A DNA stretch of 64,000 nt from an uncultured Hyphomicrobiales bacterium (lineage in GTDB: Bacteria; Pseudomonadota; Alphaproteobacteria; Rhizobiales; Devosiaceae): the NCBI GenBank assembly GCA_903828145.1, contig CAIKKY010000010.1, positions 100,039-164,038 on the forward strand. Reading direction: 5' to 3'. A program made the translations under genes and the position numbers. Of the stretch, positions 10,489-19,122 are shown piece by piece. The notes under the pieces were generated by a model that saw only the letters and a program-made list of their open reading frames with translations, did no database searches and was not told where the DNA came from. Within the stretch, counting starts at the first letter, position 1. Each line of letters begins with the position of its first letter.

Positions 10489-10812
10489 ATGACAACCCAC
10501 GTTTCCGACGCCAATTTCGGCGAGGAAGTCCTGTCCGCCAAAGAGCCCGTCCTCGTCGACTTCTGGGCTGAATGGTGCGGCCCCTGCCGGGCGATCTCTC
10601 CGGTGCTCGAAGAGCTGTCCGAAGAGTTGAAGGGCAAGGTGAAGATCGTGAAGCTGAACGTGGATGAGAATCCCGGCACGACCGTGAAATACGGCGTCCG
10701 TTCGATCCCCACCATGATCCTGTTCAAGGGCGGCGAAGCCGCCGATATGAAGATCGGCGCAGGCACCCCCAAGGCGGGCCTTGCCAAGTGGCTGGAAGGC
10801 CACGCGGCCTGA
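10489..10812 (+). CDS. trxA: Thioredoxin 1
   Basis: Cytosolic disulfide reductase of 107 residues. It has the WCGPC redox site at about residues 29-33, the buried Asp in the VLVDFWAEW strand and the cis-Pro in RSIPTMILF. No signal peptide is present. It is last in the plus-strand run after addA and ends just before a bidirectional hairpin shared with the convergent folC. Confidence 0.97.
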   Translation: MTTHVSDANFGEEVLSAKEPVLVDFWAEWCGPCRAISPVLEELSEELKGKVKIVKLNVDENPGTTVKYGVRSIPTMILFKGGEAADMKIGAGTPKAGLAKWLEGHAA

Positions 10813-10835
10813 TCCTCGAGACTTAAAGGTTGAAT

Positions 10836-10871
10836 AACGCCGCTGGCCCTCGGGTTGGCGGCGTTTGTTTT
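10836..10871. terminator. Bidirectional terminator between trxA and folC
   Basis: AACGCCGC pairs with GCGGCGTT around a 14-nt loop and is followed by TTTGTTTTA in the trxA direction. It falls between the convergent trxA and folC, overlapping only the last base or two of folC. Confidence 0.7.
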
Positions 10872-12153
10872 ACTCGGGCGGCGTGCCGTTGCGGTGCAGC
10901 ACCTGACCTGCGAGATAAAGCGACCCGCAGATCACCACCCGCCCGGCCCCTGTCTTTGCGGCCCGGCGCAGCGCCGCCGCAATGGATGGCGCCGCATCTG
11001 CCACAAGCCCGAGCGCAGCCGCACCCTCAGCAATCCGCTGTGCAGGGTGCGCGTTCGCCTCACCCGGAATCGTCACCCCGATAATCGTGGGTGCGAGGTC
11101 GCGGAACGGGGCCAGCAGATCCTCCGGCGCGCGGGTGTTCATCATCCCCACGATCAGGGCGAGCGGCTTGGGCTGCAGGGCGCCGAGGGCCTTCGCGAGC
11201 GCGGCGGCCCCGTGGGCGTTATGCCCGCCATCGAGCCACAGTTCGGTCCCTGGCGTAAGGAGCGCGCTGAGCTTGCCCGCGAGCGGCATGAGCCGCGCGG
11301 GCCAGCTGACCCGCCTCAGGCCTTCAGCAATGTGCATCTCGCTGACCGGCAGCCCGAAATGGCGCGCGGCAGCAATGGCGAGGCCTGCATTGTCATATTG
11401 ATGCGGGCCCGGCAGCCCCGGCGGCGGCAGATCGAGAAGGCCGTCACCATCCTGAAACACCAGGCGGCCGTCTTCGGCCTGGGCGTCAAAATCCTCGCCC
11501 GCAATCAGCGGTCTGATCCCGAGCCGCGCCGCCTGGCGCGTCAACACCGTATAGCCGCCATCGCGTTGCCGTCCAAACACCGCCGGCGCACCGCGTTTCA
11601 GGATGCCCGCCTTGGCCTTGGCGATTTCGGCAAGCGTATCGCCCAAAAACGCCTGATGGTCGATATCGACCGGGGTAATCACCACGCCGAGCGGGTGGTC
11701 GATGACATTGGTCGAGTCAAACTCGCCACCAAGCCCCACTTCGAGCAGCAGGTAGTCCGCGGGCACCTCGGCAAACAGCTTGAACGCCGCCGCCGTGGTA
11801 ATTTCGAAAAACGTGATCGGCTGGCCCGCGTTGATCTCTTCGCACGCTTCCAGCGCGCGGTTGAGCTGGGCGTTGGAGACGAGCTTTCCCGCGAGGCGGA
11901 TGCGCTCGTTGAAGCGCACGAGATGGGGCGAGTTATAAACATGCACCCGCTTGCCTGCTGCTTCGAGAAAGGCGCGCAGGAAGGCAATGGTCGAGCCCTT
12001 GCCATTGGTGCCCGCCACATGAATGACCGGCGGCAACCGGTCCTGCGGGCGCCCCATAGCCTCAAGCAGCCGCAGCACCCGGTCGAGACCGAGGTCGATC
12101 AGCTTGGGATGGAGCGACAGCAGTCGCCCCAGAGTGGCATCGGTGCGCGACAC
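10870..12153 (-). CDS. folC: Bifunctional folylpolyglutamate synthase / dihydrofolate synthase
   Basis: FolC adds glutamate to dihydropteroate (giving dihydrofolate) and then to reduced folates. The protein has 427 residues with the Mur-ligase-type P-loop HVAGTNGKGST near residue 45, followed by YNSPHLVRFNERI and the LLEVGLGGEFDSTNV block that carries the Mg and carbamylated-Lys neighbourhood. The C-terminal domain begins near WLDGGHNAHGA. The start codon is GTG at 12153, three bases after the accD stop, so folC is expressed with accD, as in most alphaproteobacteria. Confidence 0.95.
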   Translation of the reverse strand: MSRTDATLGRLLSLHPKLIDLGLDRVLRLLEAMGRPQDRLPPVIHVAGTNGKGSTIAFLRAFLEAAGKRVHVYNSPHLVRFNERIRLAGKLVSNAQLNRALEACEEINAGQPITFFEITTAAAFKLFAEVPADYLLLEVGLGGEFDSTNVIDHPLGVVITPVDIDHQAFLGDTLAEIAKAKAGILKRGAPAVFGRQRDGGYTVLTRQAARLGIRPLIAGEDFDAQAEDGRLVFQDGDGLLDLPPPGLPGPHQYDNAGLAIAAARHFGLPVSEMHIAEGLRRVSWPARLMPLAGKLSALLTPGTELWLDGGHNAHGAAALAKALGALQPKPLALIVGMMNTRAPEDLLAPFRDLAPTIIGVTIPGEANAHPAQRIAEGAAALGLVADAAPSIAAALRRAAKTGAGRVVICGSLYLAGQVLHRNGTPPE

Positions 12154-12156
12154 GCC

Positions 12157-13116
12157 TTATTCGGCGTGAGCCGGTTCAGGCATCTCGCCCGGACCGTCGC
12201 CAGCGCCGGTGAAGATCGGGGTGGAGAGGCGGCTCGGATCCGTTTCCGCGAGTTCCTCGCGCATCGGCGCGTTGGTCAGGATGCCGACCAGCGACCCGAT
12301 CGTCTCGCGCAGGTTGTGCCGGTGCACCACCATGTCGATCATGCCGTGTTCGTAAAGATATTCCGAGCGCTGGAAGCCCTTGGGCAGTTTTTCGCGGATC
12401 GTCTGTTCAATGACGCGCGGCCCGGCAAATCCGATCAGCGCGCCGGGCTCGGCAATATGCACATCGCCCAGCATCGCATAGCTCGCCGTCACGCCGCCGG
12501 TCGTGGGATTGGTGAACACCACGATGAACGGCAATCCGGCTTCGCGAAGCCGCAAGACCCCAACCGTGGTCTTGGGCATCTGCATCAGCGACATGATGCC
12601 TTCCTGCATGCGCGCGCCGCCCGACGAGACAAACAGCACGAAAGCCGTTTTCTTCGTCACGGCGGTTTCAAGCCCCGTTACAATCGCGGCACCCGCCGCC
12701 ATGCCCAGCGAGCCGCCCATGAAATCGAAATCCTGCACGGCCACTGTCACCGGCTGGCCGAACAGCTCGCCCACCGCCACCGTGACCGCATCTTCAGCAC
12801 CGGTCTTCAGCCGGTATTCTTTCAGCCGGTCGGAATAGCGCTTGGAATCGCGGAACTTCAGCGGGTCCTGCGGCACGGTCGGCAGCGGCACGGTGTCGTA
12901 TCGGCCCTCATCGAGGAAGGTCGACAGCCGATCAGCCGCCTTGATTTTCATATGGTAGCCCGAATTGGGCACGACCCACATATTGGCTTCAAGATCGCGG
13001 TAAAACACCATCTCGCCGGATTCCGGGTCTTTGACCCAGAGATTTTCCGACGCGCTTTCCTTGGGCTTCAGGAAGCTGCGAATGCGGGGGCGGACAACGT
13101 TGTTGATCCAGTTCAT
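12157..13116 (-). CDS. accD: Acetyl-CoA carboxylase carboxyltransferase subunit beta
   Basis: Beta subunit of the carboxyltransferase that makes malonyl-CoA for fatty-acid synthesis. The crotonase-like fold shows [13 protein letters not shown] and [12 protein letters not shown], typical of AccD. I start it at ATG 13116 ([10 protein letters not shown]), the conserved family start; the 31 upstream residues of the ORF look non-coding. In the E. coli protein a four-Cys zinc ribbon sits near residues 27-50; here that segment reads [11 protein letters not shown] and [11 protein letters not shown], so all four cysteines are gone. Loss of most of these cysteines is, as far as I recall, usual in rhizobial AccD. 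folC follows. Confidence 0.95.
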   Translation of the reverse strand: MNWINNVVRPRIRSFLKPKESASENLWVKDPESGEMVFYRDLEANMWVVPNSGYHMKIKAADRLSTFLDEGRYDTVPLPTVPQDPLKFRDSKRYSDRLKEYRLKTGAEDAVTVAVGELFGQPVTVAVQDFDFMGGSLGMAAGAAIVTGLETAVTKKTAFVLFVSSGGARMQEGIMSLMQMPKTTVGVLRLREAGLPFIVVFTNPTTGGVTASYAMLGDVHIAEPGALIGFAGPRVIEQTIREKLPKGFQRSEYLYEHGMIDMVVHRHNLRETIGSLVGILTNAPMREELAETDPSRLSTPIFTGAGDGPGEMPEPAHAE

Positions 13117-13272
13117 CTTCGGCGGACCCGTGTGGTTTTGGGCGGGGAGCAAGGCGTTCCCCGGCGATATTTCGTGATTGTGGCAATTCTTATCAGCTTT
13201 GCCCGCCAAAGGGGAGACAGAACCAATATCTCCCCGGAGGAAGCCCGGGTGTTAACATGCAGTCGCTGTTCA

Positions 13273-13301
13273 TTGACCTGCAAGACCTCCGGTCCTAGAT
13301 T
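13273..13301 (+). promoter_or_regulatory. Candidate sigma-70 promoter for the NYN gene
   Basis: TTGACC (5 of 6 matches to TTGACA) and TAGATT (4 of 6 to TATAAT) are separated by exactly 17 bp, about 95 bp before the NYN-domain start codon. Inferred from consensus only. Confidence 0.45.
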
Positions 13302-13396
13302 AAGGGCCTGATAAACGACCCTGTTCATTCGTCCTTGATCGAAAGCACCTCTGTGCTACGAGTGAACGGGGTCAAATTATCAGGGTTTACCCGCAT

Positions 13397-14011
13397 ATGC
13401 CCAGCTATGCCATTCTGATGGACGGTGCGTTTGTTCGCACCAAGTTGCAGCGGACCCTCAATCGCTTTCCCGCCGTTTCCGATATTGCCGACGAAATCAA
13501 TCGGCTCAAAGCCATTGACGCCCTGGCCGGGCATAGCCTGCTGCGCACCTATTTTTACGATGCGCCCCCTGCCGGGGGAAGTTTGACAAATCCCATCAGT
13601 GGCGAAAATCTCAACCTCAACGATTCCGATCAGGCCAATGCCAACCGTGCACTTCAGCAGGCGCTGGACTTGCTGCCCGATTTTGCGTTGCGATCAGGCG
13701 AAACCGACGTGAACGGCTGGACGCTGGGACGTGCAGCGCTCAAAGACCTGAAACAGAATGGCGCGCGCGCCCTGAAGGCATCTGACCTGGTGCCCAAAAT
13801 CGAGCAAAAAGGCGTCGATCTGCGCATCGGGCTGGATATCGCAAGGCTGTCGATCCAACGCATGGTGCAGGCAATCGTCGTTGTCACCGGTGACAGCGAC
13901 ATGGTGCCCGCGTTCAAGTTCGCCCGGCGCGAAGGCATGCGTGTGATCCTGAGCCCCATGGGACACGGGATAAAGCGCGAGCTTAAGGTCCATGCCGATC
14001 TGGTTGTGTGA
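13397..14011 (+). CDS. NYN-domain (PIN-like) putative RNase
   Basis: Soluble 204-residue protein of the NYN/LabA-DUF88 superfamily, which shares the PIN/FLAP nuclease fold. The acidic active-site positions are visible: ILMDGAFVR at the N-terminus, KGVDLRIGLDIARL in the middle and VVVTGDSDMVPAFKFAR towards the C-terminus, followed by GMRVILSPMG. This Asp pattern supports a metal-dependent RNase acting on RNA, but the substrate is unknown. It stands alone, divergent from accD and convergent with polA (5-bp gap). Codon use matches the chromosome. Confidence 0.8.
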   Translation: MPSYAILMDGAFVRTKLQRTLNRFPAVSDIADEINRLKAIDALAGHSLLRTYFYDAPPAGGSLTNPISGENLNLNDSDQANANRALQQALDLLPDFALRSGETDVNGWTLGRAALKDLKQNGARALKASDLVPKIEQKGVDLRIGLDIARLSIQRMVQAIVVVTGDSDMVPAFKFARREGMRVILSPMGHGIKRELKVHADLVV

Positions 14012-14016
14012 TTGCC

Positions 14017-16977
14017 CTAATGCGCGCCGTCCCAGTCCTTGGCGGCATGGGCGTCGACGCGGATGGGGACGGTGAGGCGGAGGGCCGGTTCGGCGGCGGT
14101 TTCCATGATGTGCACGATGGCCGGAATGGCTTTGTCCTCGGTGCCCGCGTCCACTTCGAAGATCAGTTCGTCATGCACCTGCAACAGCATGTCGGCTTTG
14201 ATCCCAGCCTCGGCCAGCGCGCCCTCCATGCGGATCATGGCGCGGCGGATGATATCGGCTGCCGAGCCCTGGATCGGCGCATTGATCGAGGCCCGTTCGA
14301 TAAAGGCGCGTTCTGACGGGTTGGAGGAATTGGCGTTCTCAAACGCGATCTTGCGGCCAAAAATGGTGGTCACATAGCCATCGAGTTTCACCCGGCGGCG
14401 CTGCTCGTCCATGTAACCCTTGATGCCCGGGAAGCGGGCGAAATACTTCTTGATGTAATCCGACGCTTCCGACCGGTCGATGCCGAGCTGGTTGGCCAGC
14501 CCGAAGGCCGAAATGCCATAGATGATGCCGAAATTGATCGCCTTGGCCCGCCGCCGCACATCAGATGGCATGCCCTCAACCGGCACGCCGAACATTTCGC
14601 TCGCAGTCATGGCGTGAATATCGAGCCCTTCTTCGAAGGCGTCGCGCAGCGACTGGATATCGGCGATATGCGCCAGCACCCGCAATTCGATCTGCGAATA
14701 GTCGGCCGAGATCAGCAGCTTGCCCTCGGGCGCCACAAAGGCGGTCCGGATTTTGCGGCCATCCTCGGTGCGCACCGGAATGTTCTGCAGGTTCGGTTCA
14801 TTCGAGGAGAGCCGCCCGGTAAGCACCGAAGCCTGATTATAGCTGGTGTGCACCCGGGTCGTGCGCGAATTGATATATTCGGGCAGCGCCTGGGTGTAGG
14901 TGCCCATCAGCTTGGTCAACTGCCGCCAGTCGACAATGGTCCGGGCGAGTGGAATGCCCTGCAGCGCCAGCTCTTCGAGCACATCGGCGCCGGTTGACCA
15001 TTGCCCGGTCTTGGTCTTGGTCCCGCCTGGCAGCGCCATTTTGCCAAACAGGATATCGCCAAGCTGCTTGGGTGAGCCGAGATTGAAGGTTTCCCCCGCA
15101 AGGCTCTGCGCTTCGGCCTCGAGCGCGGCGGCGCGCTGGGCGAAATCGCTGGTCAGCCGCGACAGAATCCCGCGATCCACGGTAATGCCGCGCGCTTCCA
15201 TGCGTGCGAGGACCGGCGACAGGGGTCGTTCCAGCGTTTCGTAGAGCGTCGTCATGTTCTCGGCCGGCAGACGCGGCTTCAGCACCTGCCACAGCCGCAG
15301 CGTGATATCGGCATCTTCAGCCGCATAGCGGGCGGCATCGGCAACCGGCACATCGGCGAAGCTTTTCTGGTTCTTGCCCGTGCCGATCAGGTCCTTGATC
15401 GAAATGCCCGAGTGGCCGAGCCAGGCGAGCCCCAGGGCTTCCATCGAGTTCTGCCGCGCGCCATCCAGCGCATAGGCCATCAGCAGCGTGTCGTCGAAAG
15501 GCGCAACCGTGATGTCGTAGCGGTTGAGAACGCCCAGATCGAATTTCATATTGTGCCCGATCTTGAGGATCGAGGGATCTTCCAGCATGGGTTTGAGCAG
15601 CGCCAGCGCGGCGCGGATCGGCATCTGGCCTTCAGCAGGACCGCCGCCCAAAAGGTCGCCAACACCGGTGCGGTGCCCGAGCGGGATATAGGCGGCCCGG
15701 TTCGGCGCAATGGCCAGCGAGACGCCCACAAGGTCGGCGCTCTGGTTGTCGAGACTGCTGGTTTCGGTATCCACCGCCACGGTACCCGCTTGGTAGATCG
15801 CCTCGATCCAGCGCTGCAGCGCCGCCTCATCGGTGATGGTTTCATAGCCATCAAGGATAAAGGGCAGGGCCCGCACGGCTTCGGCCCGAGCGGTGGCAAA
15901 GGCCTTGGCCCCGTCGCCATCAGCGGTGGCGGCGCCGTGGTTTGCCGCGGGCTCCGCCACATGGCCGGCAGCACCGGCAGGTCCAACCGCGCCTTCCGTC
16001 AGGGCCGTATGGGCTCGATAGGTCGGGTCGGGCTCGAAGTCATCGGGGTTGGCCTCCAGCGTCGCCGCGATGCGCCGCATGAAGGTGTTGAATTCCATCG
16101 CCTTGAGGAAGGGAATGATCTCGGTCGCCAAAATGGGGGTGCGCACCAGTCCATCCAGCGGAATGGCCACCGGCACGCCGCGATGCAGTTCGACCAGCCG
16201 CCGCGAAATGCGGGCCGATTCGGCATGCGCGACGAGGTTCTCGCGCCGTTTCGGCTGCTTGATTTCATCGGTACGCGACAGCAGCGTTTCCACATCGCCA
16301 TAGGCGTTGATGAGTTCGGCTGCCGTCTTGATGCCAATGCCCGGCACGCCGGGCACATTGTCCACGGCATCGCCGCACAGCGCCTGCACTTCGATCACCT
16401 TTTCAGGCGGAACGCCGAACTTCTCCATCACCTCGGCCGGGCCGATCCAGCGATTGCCCGTGCCCCCGGGGCGTTGCAGCGTATCCAGCATGCGGATCGT
16501 CCCTTCGGGGTCGATCAGCTGCATCAGGTCCTTATCGGACGACACGATGGTCACGCGCCCCCCCACCTTGGCCGCCTCGGTGGCATAGGTGGCAATGATA
16601 TCGTCGGCTTCCCAGCCTTCCATCTCGATGCAGGGCAGCGCAAAGGCCTTGGTGGCGGCGCGTGTCAACGGAAACTGCGGCACCAGATCTTCTGGCGCCG
16701 GCGGGCGGTGCCCCTTGTACTCGGGGTAAAACTCGGTCCGGAAGCTCTTCGATGAATAGTCGAAGATCACCGCCATATGGGTGGGCGCGTTATCGCCCTT
16801 GAGGTCCTCGGTCACGAGCTTGAACAGCATGTTGCAGAAGCCCGACACGCAGCCCACCGGCAAGCCGTCGGATTTGCGCGTGAGCGGCGGCAGCGCGTGG
16901 TAGGCGCGGAAGATGAAGGTCGAGCCGTCGACGAGTACGAGGTGCATGGGCGGTTCCGGTTGATCGGCGGCGACCAT
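14017..16977 (-). CDS. polA: DNA polymerase I
   Basis: Family A polymerase for Okazaki-fragment processing and repair synthesis, 986 residues with three domains. The N-terminal 5'-3' exonuclease (FLAP) domain spans about 1-300 (LVDGSTFIFRAYHALPPL, VSSDKDLMQLID). The 3'-5' proofreading domain has VAVDTETSSLD, whose D-x-E is intact. The polymerase domain has SADYSQIELRVLAHI (motif A), RRRAKAINFGIIYG (motif B) and QVHDELIFEV (motif C). All three activities therefore look functional. ATG 16977 is used; an alternative ATG at 16947 begins ten residues later, directly before the conserved HLVLVDG strand, and neither has a strong ribosome-binding site. Confidence 0.96.
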   Translation of the reverse strand: MVAADQPEPPMHLVLVDGSTFIFRAYHALPPLTRKSDGLPVGCVSGFCNMLFKLVTEDLKGDNAPTHMAVIFDYSSKSFRTEFYPEYKGHRPPAPEDLVPQFPLTRAATKAFALPCIEMEGWEADDIIATYATEAAKVGGRVTIVSSDKDLMQLIDPEGTIRMLDTLQRPGGTGNRWIGPAEVMEKFGVPPEKVIEVQALCGDAVDNVPGVPGIGIKTAAELINAYGDVETLLSRTDEIKQPKRRENLVAHAESARISRRLVELHRGVPVAIPLDGLVRTPILATEIIPFLKAMEFNTFMRRIAATLEANPDDFEPDPTYRAHTALTEGAVGPAGAAGHVAEPAANHGAATADGDGAKAFATARAEAVRALPFILDGYETITDEAALQRWIEAIYQAGTVAVDTETSSLDNQSADLVGVSLAIAPNRAAYIPLGHRTGVGDLLGGGPAEGQMPIRAALALLKPMLEDPSILKIGHNMKFDLGVLNRYDITVAPFDDTLLMAYALDGARQNSMEALGLAWLGHSGISIKDLIGTGKNQKSFADVPVADAARYAAEDADITLRLWQVLKPRLPAENMTTLYETLERPLSPVLARMEARGITVDRGILSRLTSDFAQRAAALEAEAQSLAGETFNLGSPKQLGDILFGKMALPGGTKTKTGQWSTGADVLEELALQGIPLARTIVDWRQLTKLMGTYTQALPEYINSRTTRVHTSYNQASVLTGRLSSNEPNLQNIPVRTEDGRKIRTAFVAPEGKLLISADYSQIELRVLAHIADIQSLRDAFEEGLDIHAMTASEMFGVPVEGMPSDVRRRAKAINFGIIYGISAFGLANQLGIDRSEASDYIKKYFARFPGIKGYMDEQRRRVKLDGYVTTIFGRKIAFENANSSNPSERAFIERASINAPIQGSAADIIRRAMIRMEGALAEAGIKADMLLQVHDELIFEVDAGTEDKAIPAIVHIMETAAEPALRLTVPIRVDAHAAKDWDGAH

Positions 16978-17688
16978 AATCCATTGTGCCCGATCTCAAA
17001 AGCCGAAGCTGGGCCAAAGCCACATCGCTTGCGGGGCGGGGGGCGGGGCGACCCGGCCCGGCCCTGCCCGGACCCGGTCCCACGATGGACCGCAGCCGGC
17101 ACGCGAAAACGGTCAATTGTCCCGCCGCTGAGACGTGCGACGCAATGTCCCACAGCAACACTCGGCAATGTTCCTAAGCGCTTGATCGCACAAGCCCTGA
17201 GAGGGCAAGGCCGCATACAGGGTGGTACGAGTTGGCGGTCCCCCCGAGGTGTTTCCCTTATTTCTTTGTTGAGACGTTTGGAAAAATATGAGACACAGTT
17301 GCAACCAATGCGGCGGAACGCGCGTTAGGTACGCGACGTGTCTGCGTGTTGATCAGCGTCTGCTCTCGGGCTAGGCGCGTCTGTAACGGCTGGCTTTATC
17401 CTCATATGATAAAGCAGGTCGTTGCACTCTTCTGTTGTACTTGCGTTTTAGGTCGATCTGGAGTGGGGAACCCTAGAATACAGGGCACCTTGGCCTGTTA
17501 TCGACAGTTATTCATGCCTTTAGGTTATTGAGATCATCGTTAAGCCAGTTACATAAATCCTTGAAATAGGGCCGGGTATGTGTAAAGTCCTGATAAAGTA
17601 TCGGTATGTGCCGCAAGCGCGGATCGAATCACTTCAGTCGGAAATGCGCAACACCGGTCGCTAACTTGCCAGGGGCAAAGAGGGCAAA
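16978..17688. other. 711-bp intergenic region between polA and the LuxR-type regulator
   Basis: No convincing ORF: the listed short frames lack the GC3 bias of the neighbours. The left part (about 17030-17100) is an extreme G/C tract (GGGCGGGG, CCCGGCCCGGCCC). The right 400 bp is AT-richer and would hold the regulator's promoter. A perfect inverted repeat CTTTATC-N7-GATAAAG lies at 17394-17414. A small RNA gene here cannot be excluded, but I see no specific support for one. Confidence 0.5.
17394..17414. repeat. Perfect 7-bp inverted repeat, possible operator
   Basis: CTTTATC, a 7-nt spacer CTCATAT, then GATAAAG. It lies about 275 bp upstream of the LuxR-type regulator in an AT-rich stretch. 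It could be an operator or part of an RNA hairpin; the sequence alone does not decide. Confidence 0.4.
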
Positions 17689-18345
17689 GTGGAAAGACTT
17701 TCAGACACAATTCCGTACCGCACCATCCTGAACCGGGATCGGCTGGTTTATCTGACCCATGCTGATGCGCTGGTTTGCAAGGCGCTGTGTGATGAGTTTA
17801 TTGCTCAGGGTTACCAGGTTTCCATGGTGCCCGATCTGCAGGCGCTGACGCGTCTGGTCAGTGTGCGCCGCCCCGATCTGGTGGTGGCCGCTCTCACCGA
17901 TGCCGATGGCAATACGGCTCACACCATTGCGGCGCTCGATTCCATTCGCGGCCAGCATCTGGGCATTCACACCTTCCTGCTCGCGCCGGAAAATGTGCGG
18001 GCCGAGCTGGTGGTCGAAGCGGTGAAGCATGGCGCATCGGCCGTGTTCTCGCCGCCCTATGCGGCCGTTGCCATTGCCCGTGCCGCCGAAGAAATTTTCC
18101 GGTCGGACATCCAGATCGAGCCGAGCAAGGATGGCGCGGAAGCCGTCAAGGTGCGCGGCTTCGGTGCCCTCACCTATCGCGAACGCCAGATTCTGCAGTT
18201 CGTGATCGATGGCCGGACCAATAAGGAAATTGCGGCGGACCTGGGGCTTTCGTACCGCACGGTTGAAGTGCACCGGCGGCACATCATGGAAAAGATCGGC
18301 GCGCGCAATACCGCCGAACTCGTTCGCATGGCGGTTGGCAGCTAA
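17689..18345 (+). CDS. LuxR/FixJ-type response regulator with degenerate receiver domain
   Basis: DNA-binding regulator of 218 residues. Residues about 150-215 form a canonical LuxR/GerE helix-turn-helix: LTYRERQILQFVIDGRTNKEIA followed by LSYRTVEVHRRHIMEKIG. The N-terminal 120 residues have a receiver-like alternation, but the segment that should hold the phospho-acceptor Asp reads PDLVVAALTDADG, with Ala in place of Asp, so phosphorylation-independent control is likely. The start is GTG 17689 after AGAGGGCAAA. It has no partner kinase nearby and is a stand-alone gene closed by a strong terminator. Target genes are not identifiable from the window. Confidence 0.85.
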   Translation: MERLSDTIPYRTILNRDRLVYLTHADALVCKALCDEFIAQGYQVSMVPDLQALTRLVSVRRPDLVVAALTDADGNTAHTIAALDSIRGQHLGIHTFLLAPENVRAELVVEAVKHGASAVFSPPYAAVAIARAAEEIFRSDIQIEPSKDGAEAVKVRGFGALTYRERQILQFVIDGRTNKEIAADLGLSYRTVEVHRRHIMEKIGARNTAELVRMAVGS

Positions 18346-18360
18346 CAGCGGCCCTTTACC

Positions 18361-18396
18361 AAAAAATCAGGCGGGACCCCGGTCCCGCCTTTTTTG
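18361..18396 (+). terminator. Rho-independent terminator after the LuxR-type gene
   Basis: GGCGGGAC and GTCCCGCC form a GC-rich stem closing a CCCG loop, flanked by an A6 run before and TTTTTTGTTT after. It lies 16 bp after the stop codon and could serve the convergent transglycosylase gene in reverse. Confidence 0.9.
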
Positions 18397-18422
18397 TTTC
18401 CCGAAAGTTTAGTCCCAGGCGC

Positions 18423-19064
18423 CTAGTTGAGCCCGATAGCATCCAGCAGGCCGAGCCGCTTGGCATCGTAATAATAGCCGCGCTTGTAAAAGCGAATGGC
18501 ACGATCGGAATTGAAGCCGGCCGTGAGATAGGCGCCGCGCAGATATTTCACCGCATATTTCAGGTTCGCATCCGGGTCGAGCAGTCCGGCGGCGTTGCCG
18601 CGATAGCCCATGGCCCGCGCCGTGGCGTGGCTGATCTGCATCAGGCCGTAATAGGGGCCGTTCCGGGCGCGGGCATTATAGCCGCTTTCGCGCTGCACCA
18701 CGCGGCGCACCAGCGCCTCAGGCACATCGTAGAGCCGAGCATATTTACCGATCAACCCATCGATGCCGCCCACGCTGACCGGTTCGGGCGCGAAGGCCAA
18801 CGCGGCCTCGGATCCGTCTGGCGTGCGCGCAAACGACCTCGGCCGCATGGCGGGAATCGGGGGCAGGTCTGATAGATCGCTGAGGGCGATCGCCCGCGCA
18901 ATCGGGTCATCGGGCGGCGGCGCCGGAGCCGCCACCGGGGCCGATGCCGGCCGCGGTGCGAAATGCGATAGACCGGCTACAGAACACCCGCCCAGAACCC
19001 CGGCAAGGGCAGGGACCAGCAAACCGGCCAACAGACTGCGCGAGCGCACGATACGCGTAAACAT
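18423..19064 (-). CDS. Lipoprotein lytic transglycosylase (SLT family)
   Basis: Peptidoglycan lytic transglycosylase of 213 residues. The N-terminus is a lipoprotein signal peptide ending in the lipobox LGGC (Cys27), followed by a Pro/Ala-rich linker of about 80 residues. The C-terminal SLT domain begins near LIGKYARLYDVP and has catalytic Glu in QRESGYNARARNG, then YYGLMQISHATARAMG and NLKYAVKYLRGAY. It cleaves the glycan strand to give 1,6-anhydro-MurNAc ends from an outer-membrane anchor in the periplasm. It is monocistronic and convergent with the LuxR-type gene. The specific family member (MltC/Slt-like) cannot be assigned. Confidence 0.9.
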   Translation of the reverse strand: MFTRIVRSRSLLAGLLVPALAGVLGGCSVAGLSHFAPRPASAPVAAPAPPPDDPIARAIALSDLSDLPPIPAMRPRSFARTPDGSEAALAFAPEPVSVGGIDGLIGKYARLYDVPEALVRRVVQRESGYNARARNGPYYGLMQISHATARAMGYRGNAAGLLDPDANLKYAVKYLRGAYLTAGFNSDRAIRFYKRGYYYDAKRLGLLDAIGLN

Positions 19065-19122
19065 AGAGGCTGTTTACCAGATCGTAACCGCCGAGAAAAC
19101 CCGGGTTCTCCCTCAGCCCACC

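Noticed and set aside
10855-13311. 818-residue plus-strand ORF opposite folC and accD
   Set aside because: It is the antisense of two unmistakable genes; its Arg/His-rich composition is typical of a reverse-frame shadow in GC-rich DNA.
15412-16755. 447-residue ORF antisense to polA, and similar long frames at 40950-42290, 22583-23959 and 61921-63315
   Set aside because: All lie opposite genes with clear catalytic motifs, and their open length follows from codon bias.
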